64,000 nt of DNA from Eunapius fragilis (Eukaryota > Porifera > Demospongiae > Spongillida > Spongillidae), in assembly GCA_963681505.1 (NCBI GenBank), contig OY811992.1, forward strand, positions 985,384 through 1,049,383. The letters run 5' to 3'. Each line of letters starts with the position of its first letter. Positions within the stretch are counted from its first letter, which is position 1. The notes below the pieces were generated by a model. That model was not told the origin of the DNA and did no database searches. It worked only from the letters and a program-made list of their open reading frames with translations. The position numbers and the translations under genes were made by a program. This document shows, piece after piece, positions 1 through 12,271 of the stretch.

Positions 1-510
1 CTGCATCAGTCATACCAGGAAAGCCATCAGCACCAGAGTACATGGTGTGCAGGTGGCGCTCCATTGACCCCATCTCACACAGCAGAGCAGTGTTGTAGTT
101 GGGCGTGGCAACTTGAACATCTGGGAACAGTACGTGTAACCCCTTACCCCCTCCCCACCGACAGAGGCCACACCCTCGTGTTTACCTTCCCCATCTGCCC
201 CCTCGGCCTCAGAAGCTGTCCCAGTGAGGAATCCCTTCCTGACGTTACCCCTGTCTGGTGTCAGCCTTGATGCCTTGAAGTAACCCTCAGGTATGGACGT
301 GTGTAGCTTTACGGCATACTTGGACAGTCCCTTCCCTACAACACAAACAGCAGTGTACTGAGATAGCAGCACAAAAATGTATTCCACCACGTGGAGGGGC
401 AGGGGCGGGGGGGGGGGGGGGGGGGCTTATATCAATAGGCAAGAGATTGAATCCATCCAATGTTCCCACCAGCCTTCCCATAACTTCAGCTCGCACTCTA
501 CACTATCGTT

Positions 511-564
<54 letters not shown>

Positions 565-1623
565 CAAACACACACATCACTTTTTAGGTATACCTTTTAA
601 TTTCAACACGAGGATTGGTCGTAGGGGATCTCCCCATGATGTTGAAAAGTTAACAGCACTAAGGCCAAGGGAAGCCTTCTTCTTCCTCAGGTAGCCAGCC
701 ACATGACACAGGTACAGTGCACGCTTGTGGAAGTATCGATAGTTCAGATGGTCCTTAGCCTGCAGACACTCCTGTACAGAGAGAGTGACGTATCTGCATT
801 CACAGGGCACACACACACATGTACACACATACCTCTGGTATCACCATCACCACATCTACGTTCAGGTCAGGCTTAACCAATGTCTGTAACAGGTAACTCC
901 CTACAATCTTAATGGCTGAGGGAGGTTGAAACTTGAACTTCCCTTTGGCATTGTCAAGGCTCAGTTGTAGAGGGTACATTACCATCTTGTTGACCTGCCT
1001 CAGGGCCTCACATAGCTGGAGTGTGTGGTTTAACAAACCCAATCATAACCCTCTACCTGCCACTTAAAAATTAAAAAAAAAGAACTTACATCAACTGGTT
1101 CCAACGACGGTAGCGACATCAGAACATCGCGCAGCTGGTGAAGGAACTCGTCCACCATCGCGGACTTCTTCGGCTTTACTTCGGCGAGCAGCTCCGTAAT
1201 CTGCGACACAGAACACATATCATTCATCCCTGTGACGTTTGGCGCACACAAGAGGCCTCGTACCTGCAGCCTAATCAGGTTAGACTGGTAGAGGTTCTCT
1301 GTTTCCTTTAGGTTCTGTAGCTCCTCGTGCGTGGGCGGCTTGTACAAGCCTGCTATCTTCGTCTTGCCGGCACTGGTTGTTGCGGGGGCAACCTCATCCT
1401 TCTGGGGGGACGCCACGTCCTCTGCACCGCTCGGCTCGTCCACTTGTTCGTCATCTTCACTATCGATGGAGGAGTTGTACGCGCTGTCTGGCTTTTCACT
1501 CTCGCTTAGCTTTAATATCTACAAATGCACACGCTCATCCCGTGTCGCTTCCTCCATATAGAGGTCACAAACCTTCGCCTTGCGTCGGGTTTTAGAAGAA
1601 TCTTTTTTCTTCTGTCGTTTCAT
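1..1623 (-). CDS. NOL6: NOL6/Nrap, nucleolar protein of the small-subunit processome (5' part, runs off the window)
   Basis: Seen: a minus-strand multi-exon gene starting at the ATG at 1623 (MKRQKKKDSSK, basic nucleolar-type start) with a donor right after. The next exon ends with the segment LYKPPTHEELQNLKETE followed by LYQSNLIRLQ. Further exons give IKIVGSYLLQTLVKPDLNVD and YRYFHKRALYLCHVAGYL, then IPEGYFKASRLTPDRGNVR, in the same order as in human NOL6 (LYKEPTNEELNRLRETE, VVGSYLLGTCIRPDINVDV, QRYFRKRALYLAHLA). Known: NOL6 (yeast Utp22) is a nucleotidyltransferase-fold scaffold of the 90S pre-ribosome acting in 18S rRNA maturation. The GSYLL...PDINVDV stretch is the nucleotidyltransferase-like core. 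Introns are short; one contains a poly-G run and a (CA)n tract. The 3' part lies outside the window. It is head-to-head with the gene at 1736, 112 bp between starts. Confidence 0.9.
510..563. repeat. (CA)n microsatellite in a NOL6 intron, with poly-G run at 407-425
   Basis: Perfect CA dinucleotides follow an 18-19 base G run about 90 bp upstream. Both lie between recognisable NOL6 exons. Confidence 0.9.
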
Positions 1624-1735
1624 ATTGCACGTGGGTTAACAACGAAGAAGGCGTGGCAAAAGCGCTTGTATGCCTAAAGCTTGCGCTTGCGCACGCGCAC
1701 CGCGACTGCAGCAGCTGCGCGGCAATGAATTCATA
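1624..1735. promoter_or_regulatory. Short divergent spacer, likely bidirectional promoter (NOL6 / membrane-protein gene)
   Basis: Only 112 bp separate the two divergent start codons. The spacer is rich in GCGC and TGCGC motifs (around 1683-1722), typical of CpG-rich shared promoters. No TATA box was seen. Promoter function is inferred from position. Confidence 0.45.
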
Positions 1736-4086
1736 ATGAAAACTGCGGCAATTCTACTTCTGTTTATCGCTTCGTCAGAGTCGTCCTTCTCAAAGCGGTG
1801 GAACACAGTCAGGCCTGGCAACCCGGCTTATGTACCGAGAGTAGGGAAGTCGTTTTTTGCTTGCAATGAAGTAGCCAGAGTTAAGCCATCTCCAAATTCT
1901 CTACTCACCTGTGTACAACAAACAGGGATTTGTGAGTTTCTGATCGAATTTGTGCGACCGGTTAGAAATATTTTAGACTTCCAAAGACGATGGTGGTCAC
2001 CTAACGTTAAACAGCTGGCGGAAAGCATTACTCCATCTGGTCGCCATGGTGTGTTTCTGGTTCCAGACCCTCTCAAATACGACATTAGGCTGCACCCGTA
2101 CGACCTATCGTTCGCGGACTCGCATGGAAAAGTACTGTCCGCTTTGTTCGATTTTAAAGCAGCAAGCGGAGACCTCACTGCGCTACGGCGGAGCATGCGG
2201 TAAGTGCCCGTTATGATAACACCGTGAAACCGAGCGTGTAAAACTTCGAACGGCAGGACTCTGTTCCTCGTCGTAGACGGCGGGTGGTACTACAGTCCTG
2301 TTGAAGAGTTTTTGTTCCCATATCACGCGTACGTTCCTCTATCCGTATTTGGAGAATACTTCCTTGTAGAAGAGGAGATGAAGGGACGAGTGCGCGCGCC
2401 TCTCCCGCGGTCCTACTGCCAGGACCCGATATCCCCAAGGCGCGTGGGACGTCCACCGACGGACGAGGTGGATCACGCCCCTCACGTGACAGACAGTCTT
2501 CGCATTGAGATTGACCCCAACGGCCTTCACTACCTGGAACGGAATCAAGACTCCAACACTGTGAGGACATTATTGCTGAAACTAAAATTTTATTATAGTT
2601 TTCTCTTCTTTATCTTCATTTTTGGCAGGCTCAAATATCACTTTTGGCTTATGGCTGGGGCAAGGCAAGTATGGTCCTACCACCAACGGTGGATGTCTTG
2701 TTTGAGGGGAAGCGTGTGACAGTGGCCCTCCCTGATGGACAGATAAATATGGAGAGGGGCTGTGAGTAAAGGGAACACATACACACACAAGCATTATGTA
2801 TTTAATGCCTTTTGTGTGGGGATCCAGATGGTCAGGTTCACATTCCAGTGAAGAGGGAACTTGTTTATGATCTGAGGGAGAGAGTCTACCACTATGCCAG
2901 CCCGAAGATGGTCCCACTCTCCTACCAGCCAACCTTCTACAAACAAGACAAGCACTTCCCGAGCTACACACTGATCCGTGGGGAGAGTGTTGCAAGGGGA
3001 GGGGCCAAAATGCGGTCATCTTGTGTAGAGTTCTATGATCCATCCACTCAATTGAAGATAGTGGAGTACATTGCCCTTGAGTCAAATGAAGACCACGCCC
3101 CCAATATACTGAATAAGACTGACTACGTCCTGTTGGTGAGCCAGTGCTAGGGGAGGGGATGGGGACCAGTGCTAGGGGAGGGGATGGGGACCAGTGCTAG
3201 GGGAGGAGATGGGGACCAGTGCTAGGGGAGAGGAGAGGACAAGTACTAGGGGAGAGGAGGGGACAAGTACTAGGGGTGTGGTTCTACTACAATAACACGT
3301 GCACACACACAAACATGCATACCTTCAGAAACACATGGAAGACATCGACTGGAGAAGACAGCTGGTGAGTAGTAGGACTGCCTCGGCCTTCTCTCCACAC
3401 CACTTTGAAGGCTATGGACACCAGACGGTCTTCCCCACAAAAAATGACTATACAGAATGCAGGAGATGCCCACCTAATTCAAGACGAAGCGTTGGGCGTG
3501 CAGGGATGGTGCACCACTGCGCAGAGCTGGGGACATTTTATAACCTGCTCACTGCAATGGACAGTAGCCAGTGGACTGCTTCACACACCCTGAACCTAAC
3601 AGTAACCCTCGGAGGTAAGTAATACCCAACACATTTAAAAAAATTTTAAAAACTGTCCATTATATTATGCTATTGATTAATTAATTCTATGCATGTGACA
3701 CACATGTGACTGCTCAGGGCCAGGACAGAGCACTTATCTTACAGCTCCAGACAGGTGGGTTAGATTTTCATCACTGCGGTGATCTTTGGACTCCTCCCCT
3801 CTCCAGGATACCCAGCGCATTGAAGGAAGCAGTTAGGAAATATGGTGTTCTGGTCCCTCCCTTGGGTCCATGGGGCTATCCAGGGAAGCGGGGTACAGAG
3901 GACCCTGTCATCTATCATGACCTGGAAGAAGCTATCTATGTTCCCATAGATGTGGTTCACAAGCATGGCTGTGGTGGTCTGAGACTGTACAGACACCCAA
4001 AGAACTTCAGCACCATACCAGACTTCTGTGAAAGAGACTTCGGTAAGAGTTTAACTATGTGATGCCCCATCTTATGTTTGGTCATT

Positions 4087-4159
<73 letters not shown>

Positions 4160-7137
4160 ACACACACGCACACGCACGCACACACGTACACACATGGTGT
4201 ACACGTGCATACTCACACATGCCAGGAGATTGCATTGGGGAGCCTTTTCACTCCCCAAAGCGGTTCCCAGTTGTTCCTCCATTTGGGCTAACCGAGCTGG
4301 CTGGACCAGTTCCCACCCACCAGTGGTCCCAGCTCTCTCCTAAGCAGATGAGCCCTCTAATTGGAGTGCACCCTTCTCCCGGTGGAGGGCACATGGCCCC
4401 TCGTGCAGTGCTAAAGCTAACAGACCACAGGAGGGAGGGAGGTACGATGATCCTGTCCTACTCTCCTCAACAAGTCTCCATTGGACACGTCTCTGTTCCA
4501 GTAGTGAAGCTTCTTGTATGTAAAAGACATAAAGAAGTGACATCACATCCTGTTCCTCCTTTGATTATGTAGGAACCTGTTTTAGCATTCAGACCATGGC
4601 AACATGTGGCTCTGAAAACGTCAGAGGTTGTAGAAGAGAAGGACTTCTGTAGCAGTGTGTGGAAGCTACAGTCTTTACTGCATAATGCATCACATCAGAC
4701 AGAAGCCATCCTTTCTGCTTCTGCCCTTAATACTGGGGAGGTATGCACTCTTGCCTCATATTCCTGCAGCCAATGGCTACACCTTACAACAGGGAGGAGG
4801 GACTGTTGTGTTTGAGGCAAAGTGTACAAGCCAACTAATAATTATCCCATCGTCAGGGAAACAGATGGTCTGGGTACCACCAGTACGTACATGGGTTGGA
4901 TGATATGGGTGGAGTGTACACTAAACCCTCCCTTCCTTCTCTGTTGTTGTCTTTACTCCATATCTGCAGCACTCAGAGGCTACTGTCAGCTTCAGTTTAA
5001 ATGCCATCAAGACCAGCAACTTTATTGCGGTCCACACCTGCCATTTGAGTGTTACCATGGAAACAGTGTCATCGTTTTCCAACCACCATCCTGCACCCCT
5101 CTGTACCAAGAAGATAAGAACATTTGGTGGTGCATTTGAGGACCCATGCTCCGCTCAAAGTACACCAAATGACACCTTGGCTCTTCATCTGTTCAACCTC
5201 CTCCCTTCTCTTGTTCACAGTGACCACACCTCCCAATGTGCAGCTTCTTTATTACATCTTACCGCCTGACCAGAGGAAATCCTCGGCCGTGGCTCTGAGG
5301 CAGTTCTTGACGTCACCTGCAGGGAGGGGCCTCACCGTCATCAGAGCTGTCACACTGGTGCTTAGTGCATCAAAGGAAGACGAAAGGACCGTATGTTTGT
5401 ACATAGCCACACGCACCTCACATGGGTACGCATGCACCTCACATGAGCACAGGCCTCACATAGTCACATGTGCACCTCACAGGGGTACACATATCATACA
5501 TGCACCACACATGGGCACATGTACCTCACATGGGCACATAGGCACACATGCACCTCAGTCACACACGTGCACCTCACATGAGCACAGGCACACACACACC
5601 TCACATAAGCACATGTGCACACAAGGATGCATGCACCTCACATAGGCACACAAGTACCTCGTATGTCACATAAGCACATGTACACCTCACATAGGCACAT
5701 GTATGCCATGCACAAACATGCTGCCGGCTTTTAAGAAAAAATCATATTGCATTGTCATCAGCTTTTGAGTCTGTATGAAGAGAGGGTGAGTTGTGGTCAT
5801 CACGATGTCACTGTGGTGGGTGAAGATCAACTCTTTCATGAGGCACTGTTGTCAAGGAGATCACCTGATCGCAAGCCTCCAAACAATATTACTATTAATA
5901 GCAATTTTCTTCTTCCAAGGAGGGTATTCTACTTTGGGGGAAGGCAAGTCACCTGATGTGCATAACACACCACACCCTCACATAACATGCCATATCCTTA
6001 CATACACACCCCTAATAATGCAAACACAAGAGATTGGGCTCAAGACCAAGGCTCAAAACATGCCAAACCATCAGGGTGTCACGTTGAGGTGTGGGTTCGG
6101 ACAAGGCCTTTTCCCTGCAAGCACATTGAGAAGTCACTGGATGTCTTCATCCCACTATCCACAAGAGACGCAGAAGGTGGGGGGGACTCTGGCTATTGCT
6201 AGTGATATTCTGCATTAGTTGTTAGACTGGCTTTGACAGTGTGTGTGTGCGTGTGCGTGTGTGCACGCATAACCAGTAATCCAGACAAGAGCTCTGACAT
6301 CAGGGAAGGACTGGTTTCTCACCATGGTTTACGGTGATCAGCAGGAGGTGCTTGTTGCCATGACAACACTGGTCCTCTGCACCATCATTGTGGTTGCTTT
6401 CATTGGTGCTGGCCAAGGAATGATGGTGGGTTGTGATGATTCCCTCCCTCCTGTCTCTTTAATTGTCATCCTAAAAATTATCTTTAGTGCCTCTTTCGTA
6501 ACAGCATACCTACACAAGGTGAGTTATTAAATGTACTCCCTCACATGAGCTGACTCCCCTCTCATCCCCTCACATGAGCTGATCCCCTTGTCATCCCCCA
6601 GGTACATTAAGATACCTGGAAAGAAGGCTTGATGAAGGTTTGTGGTGTGTGCCCCATTCAGTCATCACACCCATCCCCCTTCAGCAAGAAGAAATGAGAA
6701 AAGAAAATGGGAGAACCCAGAAATATTTCTCTCTTCAGATCAGCAGGGACCCTTCTATCGTCTCTATGACTTCAGAGCAACAGACTCATTTGACACCTTG
6801 TCCCTTAGGAGACTCAGGATAGCTGGAACACTTAAATATAAGGGGAGTACGTCTTCCAATGGACACGGAGGATCAGGCCTTCATCAGGACAGGCAGCTCC
6901 AAGTGCTATTCGGGCATGTCACAAAGGTATACGTTGATGACACTAAGATGAGCCGTGACTTGTGGGTGGAAGCTTCAAGTGGAATGTAAGGTGGTGGGCC
7001 ATGAAAGGAACTAAACGTACTGACCAAGTTCACTTTCTGCTACCCGCAGGTATCTGCTGGAGTACAGCAATGTGGACCCAGAATACAAAGACATTCTGAC
7101 TGAATACCTGACTAAACATGGGATAGCATGTCCATGA
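1736..7137 (+). CDS. Unrecognised large secreted/type I membrane protein, multi-exon
   Basis: Not assigned to a family. The start at 1736 is chosen because it begins a clear signal peptide (MKTAAILLLFIASSESSF); an upstream in-frame start would add a basic leader. The first exon ends with a GTAAGT donor at about 2199. Later exons include YYSPVEEFLFPYHAYVPLS (2260-2562), LLAYGWGKASMVLPPTVDV (2629-2760), a 2820-3136 exon ending near ILNKTDYVLL, a 3800-4040 exon, and exons near 4225, 4570, 5000 and 5220. Near the end, at 6340-6420, a hydrophobic run (VAMTTLVLCTIIVVAFIGAG) looks like a single membrane span, followed by a cytoplasmic tail ending YLLEYSNVDPEYKDIL...CP and stop at 7135-7137. Many short introns contain CA repeats and minisatellites. 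Inference: a large ectodomain anchored by one C-terminal span. Exon joins in 5400-6700 are uncertain. It ends tail-to-tail with UBL7, 210 bp apart. Confidence 0.6.
3150..3280 (+). repeat. Intronic minisatellite, about 25 bp unit, 5-6 copies
   Basis: Tandem copies sharing the core ACCAGTGCTAGGGGAGG, drifting to ACAAGTACTAGGGGAGAG at the 3' side. They follow the exon ending near 3136. Confidence 0.85.
4089..4195 (+). repeat. (CA)n / (CACG)n microsatellite in intron
   Basis: About 105 bp of CA dinucleotides interrupted by CATA and CGCA variants, between two exons of the unrecognised membrane-protein gene. Confidence 0.9.
5400..5710 (+). repeat. Degenerate minisatellite built on CACCTCACATGGGCACATG
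   Basis: About 310 bp of diverged tandem copies of an approximately 20 bp unit (CACCTCACATGGGCACATG and variants), in an intron directly after an exon ending near 5389. Confidence 0.8.
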
Positions 7138-7347
7138 GCTGCTCACACATATCAAGATCTTTCAGCATGCAGCAGTAACAGCATTATTAAGAAGCTGTTT
7201 TTTTTTTTTTTTGTATTTAGGGTTAGGGTGGATAAAACTGGGCAGTGCAGCAACAACTGTACACACAAGAGCATATAAACACAGATGATGTGACCCAATA
7301 TGGCTTCAGCATGACATAACAACGAATAAGGTCTTGAATAAACCCTG

Positions 7348-9263
7348 TCAGTTGCCTGAACCCAGTAGTATCTCCACAGCTGCATCGAGGTCACCATTGA
7401 CAGCCTCCAGTACGTGTATGGATTGCACATCATTAGTGATACCCATGCTATGTAGTCGACGGAGCTGCAGAGGAAAAGGATGGTTCAAAATGGCAGATGT
7501 GTACCTACTCCATCTTGTAGGCCACTCCCCACCCCCTCCATAATACACCTACCTGTATCATGTACCGTTCTGATGATGGCAGAACTGCCGGTCGTCTGTC
7601 CTGTTATCACAGCGAGGTGATGGAGGGGAGGGGAGGTAATGGTCAGAAGGGTGACGCACGACAGGTTCACTTTTACCTGCTGTTGTGGTGAAGGGATGCC
7701 AGCATTCTGAGCAGGTTGTGCCGATGTGGAATTGAGCGAAGCCCTCTGAGAGGCGTCAACTTGAGGAGATGAGGATGCAGTGTTCAAAGCGGTTGCAAGG
7801 GCTCTCCGGAAGTACCGAGCGGTTATGGTCTGTGGGTTCTGAGGGGGCTGGGGGTTCTGAGGAGGCTGCGGAGTGATAATGGTCCCTGCTTGAACTGAAA
7901 GTGTTCCAACTTGCTGACTACGCTCTGAAGTCACTGCCTGGACTGGCTCTACACTACAGAGAGGGTGGGAAAGGGAGTGTTCACATAAGTAGTAAGTCAC
8001 ACTTAATGGAAGGAACTGTGATTTTACTGCAGACAGTAACTCAAAGAGGACGGGGTCCATAATGAACAAGCACCAGTTGGGTAATGGGCACCTCCCCCTC
8101 CCACGCCTCTTACCTGGTGGTGGGCCTGCCTTGAGTGGTGCTTCCACTTCCCCTTGGACCCATCACACCTGCAAGGGCCGTGACCAGGTCGTTTTGGGTC
8201 ACACCCACACCAGGGTGCGGCTCCGCAGAGGCCTGCTGATGGAGGACGGCAACAGGGCCACTCCCCTCAGCGGTGCCCCCCTGCTCGTGTAGACTGCTTT
8301 GGTGGGCAAGGATAGCCTGGGAGTGTTGGTACATCTGCTCCTGCGCATGGGCATAGGCCGGTGGCTCCGCCTCCTCGTGGTAGTCCATGCTGCCACTATT
8401 CTCGACCCTCTGCTGCTGCTGCTGCTGCTGTGGTGGTGAGCCCCCCATGGCAACCAGCATGGTTACCACGTCTGGATGTTCCTCCAAGTACCTGGTCATG
8501 GGTGCAGTTTGTAAAAGTCTCGTTGGGGGGCGGGGGGCGGGGTTAATGGTACAAGAGCTAACCTGGTGACGACGTCTGGGTCAGTCAGTGCCGAGCTCGG
8601 ATTAACAAGAAGTTCTGGAATGGTGGAGTGGGAGCGTGTGAGATGACCGGGCGTGATATATATACGTTGCTTACGACGAAAGACTGGGTCATGGGTAAGG
8701 GCGGGAGCCATTTGAAGAGTTGACTGTAAGAACTGTGGGTCTCGGAGCAGCTGAATCACCTGAAGAGAAGAGTCTCGAGTTAGTGAAGTACACTCCAGCG
8801 CCTAACATACCATGTTTTGCGCTTGCGCGATGACACTTGCGGACTGTGCGGGTTGTGCGGGTGGAACTAAAGCAATCTCTCCCTGTTCTGAAGTAAAAAT
8901 AGTTACTCACACGCGCATGGTATTGGTATTTTATTCGTGGGGCATGCAGACGCGTCACCTGGTGGTGCAACCTTTGGAAGTAAATACACGGTGGACTTGT
9001 TGGTGACTTTGTAGTGGCCAAGGTTTTTGCCAGGTCTGAGTACGCGCCCTCCGAATACTAAGCCTGAATAGAAAGCAGATTGTGAAGCGAACGAACAAAC
9101 AGGAACCCGTTGTACATTGCGCGTCAATTGGAATGCCTAGCCTGGCTTGGACGACTTCCTGAAGTAGTGTCACGCTGATCTCTGCAATAGTAACATTTTC
9201 GACAGTTACTTCTGTCTTGGTGACGTCGCGAGGGTTCTTCTTGATGTAAAGCACCGCCGACAT
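7348..9263 (-). CDS. UBL7: UBL7-like ubiquitin-like/UBA domain shuttle protein
   Basis: Seen: an N-terminal ubiquitin-like fold split over two exons (start at 9263, then VFGGRVLRPGKNLGHY and STVYLLPKV at about 8920-9063). A small exon 8815-8890 reads PPAQPAQSASVIAQ. The exon 8555-8760 contains DPQFLQSTLQMAPALTHDP, an STI1-like helix. The exon 8120-8499 contains HPDVVTMLVAM, a polyglutamine stretch (8408-8430) and VTQNDLVTALAGV. The last exons give TARYFRRALATALN and a C-terminal UBA (LRRLHSMGITNDVQ...LEAVNGDLDAAVEILLG), stop 7348-7350. Known: human UBL7 has the same order and ends with a close UBA (LRDMGIQDDELSLRALQATG). Ubiquilin is the alternative, but the TQSELATALA-like and NDLFSQALQHAL-like segments favour UBL7. 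Likely binds ubiquitin chains and the proteasome. Confidence 0.75.
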
Positions 9264-9388
9264 TGCTGGTTAATTAAATTCAGTGCTCAATTTTGCGGTA
9301 TAAAAATAATTCTCCGCCAGGTGAAAATGTAACGCTTTTGTTTTAATAAGTGGGATTTCAGACCCCGTAAACGTCTGCATACGTGCCC
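9264..9388. promoter_or_regulatory. Divergent spacer between UBL7-like and PWWP genes
   Basis: 125 bp between divergent start codons. It is AT-rich on the UBL7 side (GGTATAAAAATAATT near 9297, possibly a TATA-like box) and otherwise featureless. Bidirectional promoter function is inferred. Confidence 0.45.
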
Positions 9389-10981
9389 ATGGCTCATGAA
9401 AATGCTGTGGTGTGGTACAAACTAACAAATCGTGGGTACCCACGATGGCCCTGCAAGGTGCGGATTTATTTGTAGGGGTGCAGCTGTTGTGTATTGGGTG
9501 CTTGCTATCGTGTTAACATTGCCCGTCCTGCGCGCGTAGGTCATTAGTCCTCCTGACTGCGATGGAAGAGTACAACTAGACAGTTTCGAAGACCACCACA
9601 AGTTGAGCACACCATGTTTTCACGCGCCCAAAATTTTAAGCGTTTGCTGCTGCCTGTTTAGATACAAAGAACTTGTTGGCCGGCTGACTCCGCTCGTCCA
9701 TGCAGACGTCTGGAAGTGGTGCAAAGAAGACATAGCAAAATGCCAACAAAGTTAGTACATGTACACGGACAAATTTTGAACAGTAAAATGGGAGGGGCGT
9801 CTGCCGCATTCATAGCGGCAAATGAAAACAACTGATGTCACCACGCGTTGTCTTTTTATTTTATTTTATAAAAAGGGCCCGCCACCTTTGCTCAGTACAC
9901 GCAAGCTGTAAAGGAAGCGATCGAATTTGAAAGAAGCAAAGATCCAACTTTCTCTCCACCACCTGTGCTTACTGAACTGTGCCAATCCACGAACCCCAAC
10001 ATAACCCTCCCGACATCCCCCCCATCTAGCAATGGTCACACCACCACTACCACCACCACCACCATACCCACCAATCCTCCCCAGAGCAGCCCCCTGGGGA
10101 GGGGTACTCGCACACCCAGACGGCTCTCGAGCACAGGGACAAAGGTAACACCAGCAGCAGCCACCACAAAGAAGAGCAAGGCCACTCCTACCAACATGGC
10201 GGCCTCTTCTGATGGTGGCATGGAACCTGCAGCCAAAAGGAGGAAGGGCGCATCACTGAGGACAGGGGACACACCCTGTGGCAGGACATCACTTGCCGGC
10301 CCATCAAATGGTACCTCTAAAACCTGTCCTTCTGGTGGTGGTGGTGGTGGTGGTGATGGTGATACAGGGGAAGCTCCCTCTGTGATGTCCAGTTCACAAC
10401 CGCCTAGCGCTGTACATACAACCAGTGGAGAACCTACCCCTGCAATGGTAAGTGACGTGGAACGGGCATTTGAGTTAGAATAGCTCCACCCATCCCCACC
10501 CCTTTTCTCCCCTCAATCCCTAGTCATCCGTGGATGGGAACTCTCAGGACTCAGAAGACAGTAGTGGCGATGACCTCCCATCCATCAACATGACCCCGAA
10601 AGGGTCAATTAGAGGTGGGGGTGTGGACCCTGTGAGGGTGCATGAGTGGGCACCAAAAATTTTCTTTTCCACTGCAGTTAAGAACCTGAAGGGCGGAGAA
10701 ATTATATGGGCCAAGTATGGACGTTACCCATTCTGGCCTGCAATGGTGTGTTTTAATAGGAACATGTATAGGGGAATGGAGCTGGGGTGCATGGGAGGTG
10801 TGGTGAGGGTGTGGTGAAGGGTGTGGTGAAGGGTGTGGTTATTGATCTACATCGATTTGGTAGGTGATGAAGGTGAACAAGGCCAAGAAAAAGGCAATGG
10901 TCAATTTCCTTGGATGGACCTTGGATGAGCACAGGTGTGTGTGTGTGTGTGTATGTGTGTGTGTGTTTTATTTTGTGTGTA

Positions 10982-11022
<41 letters not shown>

Positions 11023-12238
11023 TTTTGTGTCTGTGTTTGTGATTGTGTGGGTCCTAAAATGAAGTTACATCTCTCCCTTCAGTATTGGTGTTGGAAACAA
11101 GAACATCGCTCCCTTCAACTACTCGCAGCAAGAAAGTTTTCTGGTCGGTAGTCTCACAATCTCTTTTGGCATATACCCTCTTGCTCTGTTCTGAAGGTGT
11201 CATGTGTGTGCACACTCATAACAGGTACTGGGCAGGGGCACTGAGTGGACAGAGGAATTTTGCCTTGCGTTTGAAGAAGCCAACACTCTTCTGCGAGAAG
11301 GTGGCAGTTATGTCGCACTTTATATCCTGAGTATCCATGGTAACGCACACAGATATTTCGGGAACACCGGCAGAGCGACTGTCGATTGTAACTGCTCGCA
11401 GGCCTAAGAGCATGGTAAGGCTTTCCTCCCTCACCTTCACCAATGAAATACCAATGGCTAACCACCTTGGCAGAAATACATTATATCGCCGATGACAGAA
11501 CACCATAGATGCTTGACAGGTGTGGAACAGCTTGCGTCTGCCGAAGGTAATATTTAGTGTAGGGAGGGTGAGGTGGGAGAGGTGTGAGTGGATGGAGATA
11601 AGGTTATGGTGTTCATGTGACATCATGTCATCCTGAACGATGCAGAAGAAGAAGAAGAAGAATGCTGTAGTAATGATGTAATGGATAACGGTGAACACAG
11701 TTCGTCAGATGAGGAGCAAGTCAGGTAAGGTTACCACCCAGGTTGCTCTGGAGATGAACACCCCCTCCATCTGCTGCTGTTCCCACTCACACCTCAACAT
11801 ATAACACACCTCACACAACACGTGCACCATGTGGCACATTACATGTGTACACAACCTGCAACTTGTGCACACATATGCGAATAGCCCGGAATATCGCTAT
11901 GATGTTTTGAAGACAGAATTTGAAGCACTGAAGGTGGCTTGTGGTGACAGCGGGCATGTTGTTAGGATGTGAGGCTTCTCTCTCCCTACAGCCCCAGCTG
12001 GTATCCATTGCAGAGGGAAAGGTCCCGTCAGAGCTGCACAAGGTGTACTGTAGTGGGACAAAGGAGGAGAGGAGAGCTATGACACAGTCTACAAACTTTG
12101 GTCCTGCCAGCAGACTACCTACCAAATTGGTTAGTTATATGCACCGCATGATACAGACAGACAGACATATACGTACGTACGTACATACATACATACATAC
12201 ATACATACATACATACATACGTATATACATGCATGCAC

Positions 12239-12271
<33 letters not shown>

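Noticed and set aside
1736-7137. Nuclear pore gp210 or CatSper auxiliary subunit as identity of the large membrane protein
   Set aside because: Domain layout (signal peptide, big ectodomain, one late span) is similar, but I found no convincing motif match to either family.
7348-9263. Ubiquilin as the identity of the UBL/UBA gene
   Set aside because: Ubiquilins have several STI1 repeats and about 550-600 aa; here the spacing, the TQNDLVTALA-type segment and the UBA (MGI rather than MGF) fit UBL7 better.
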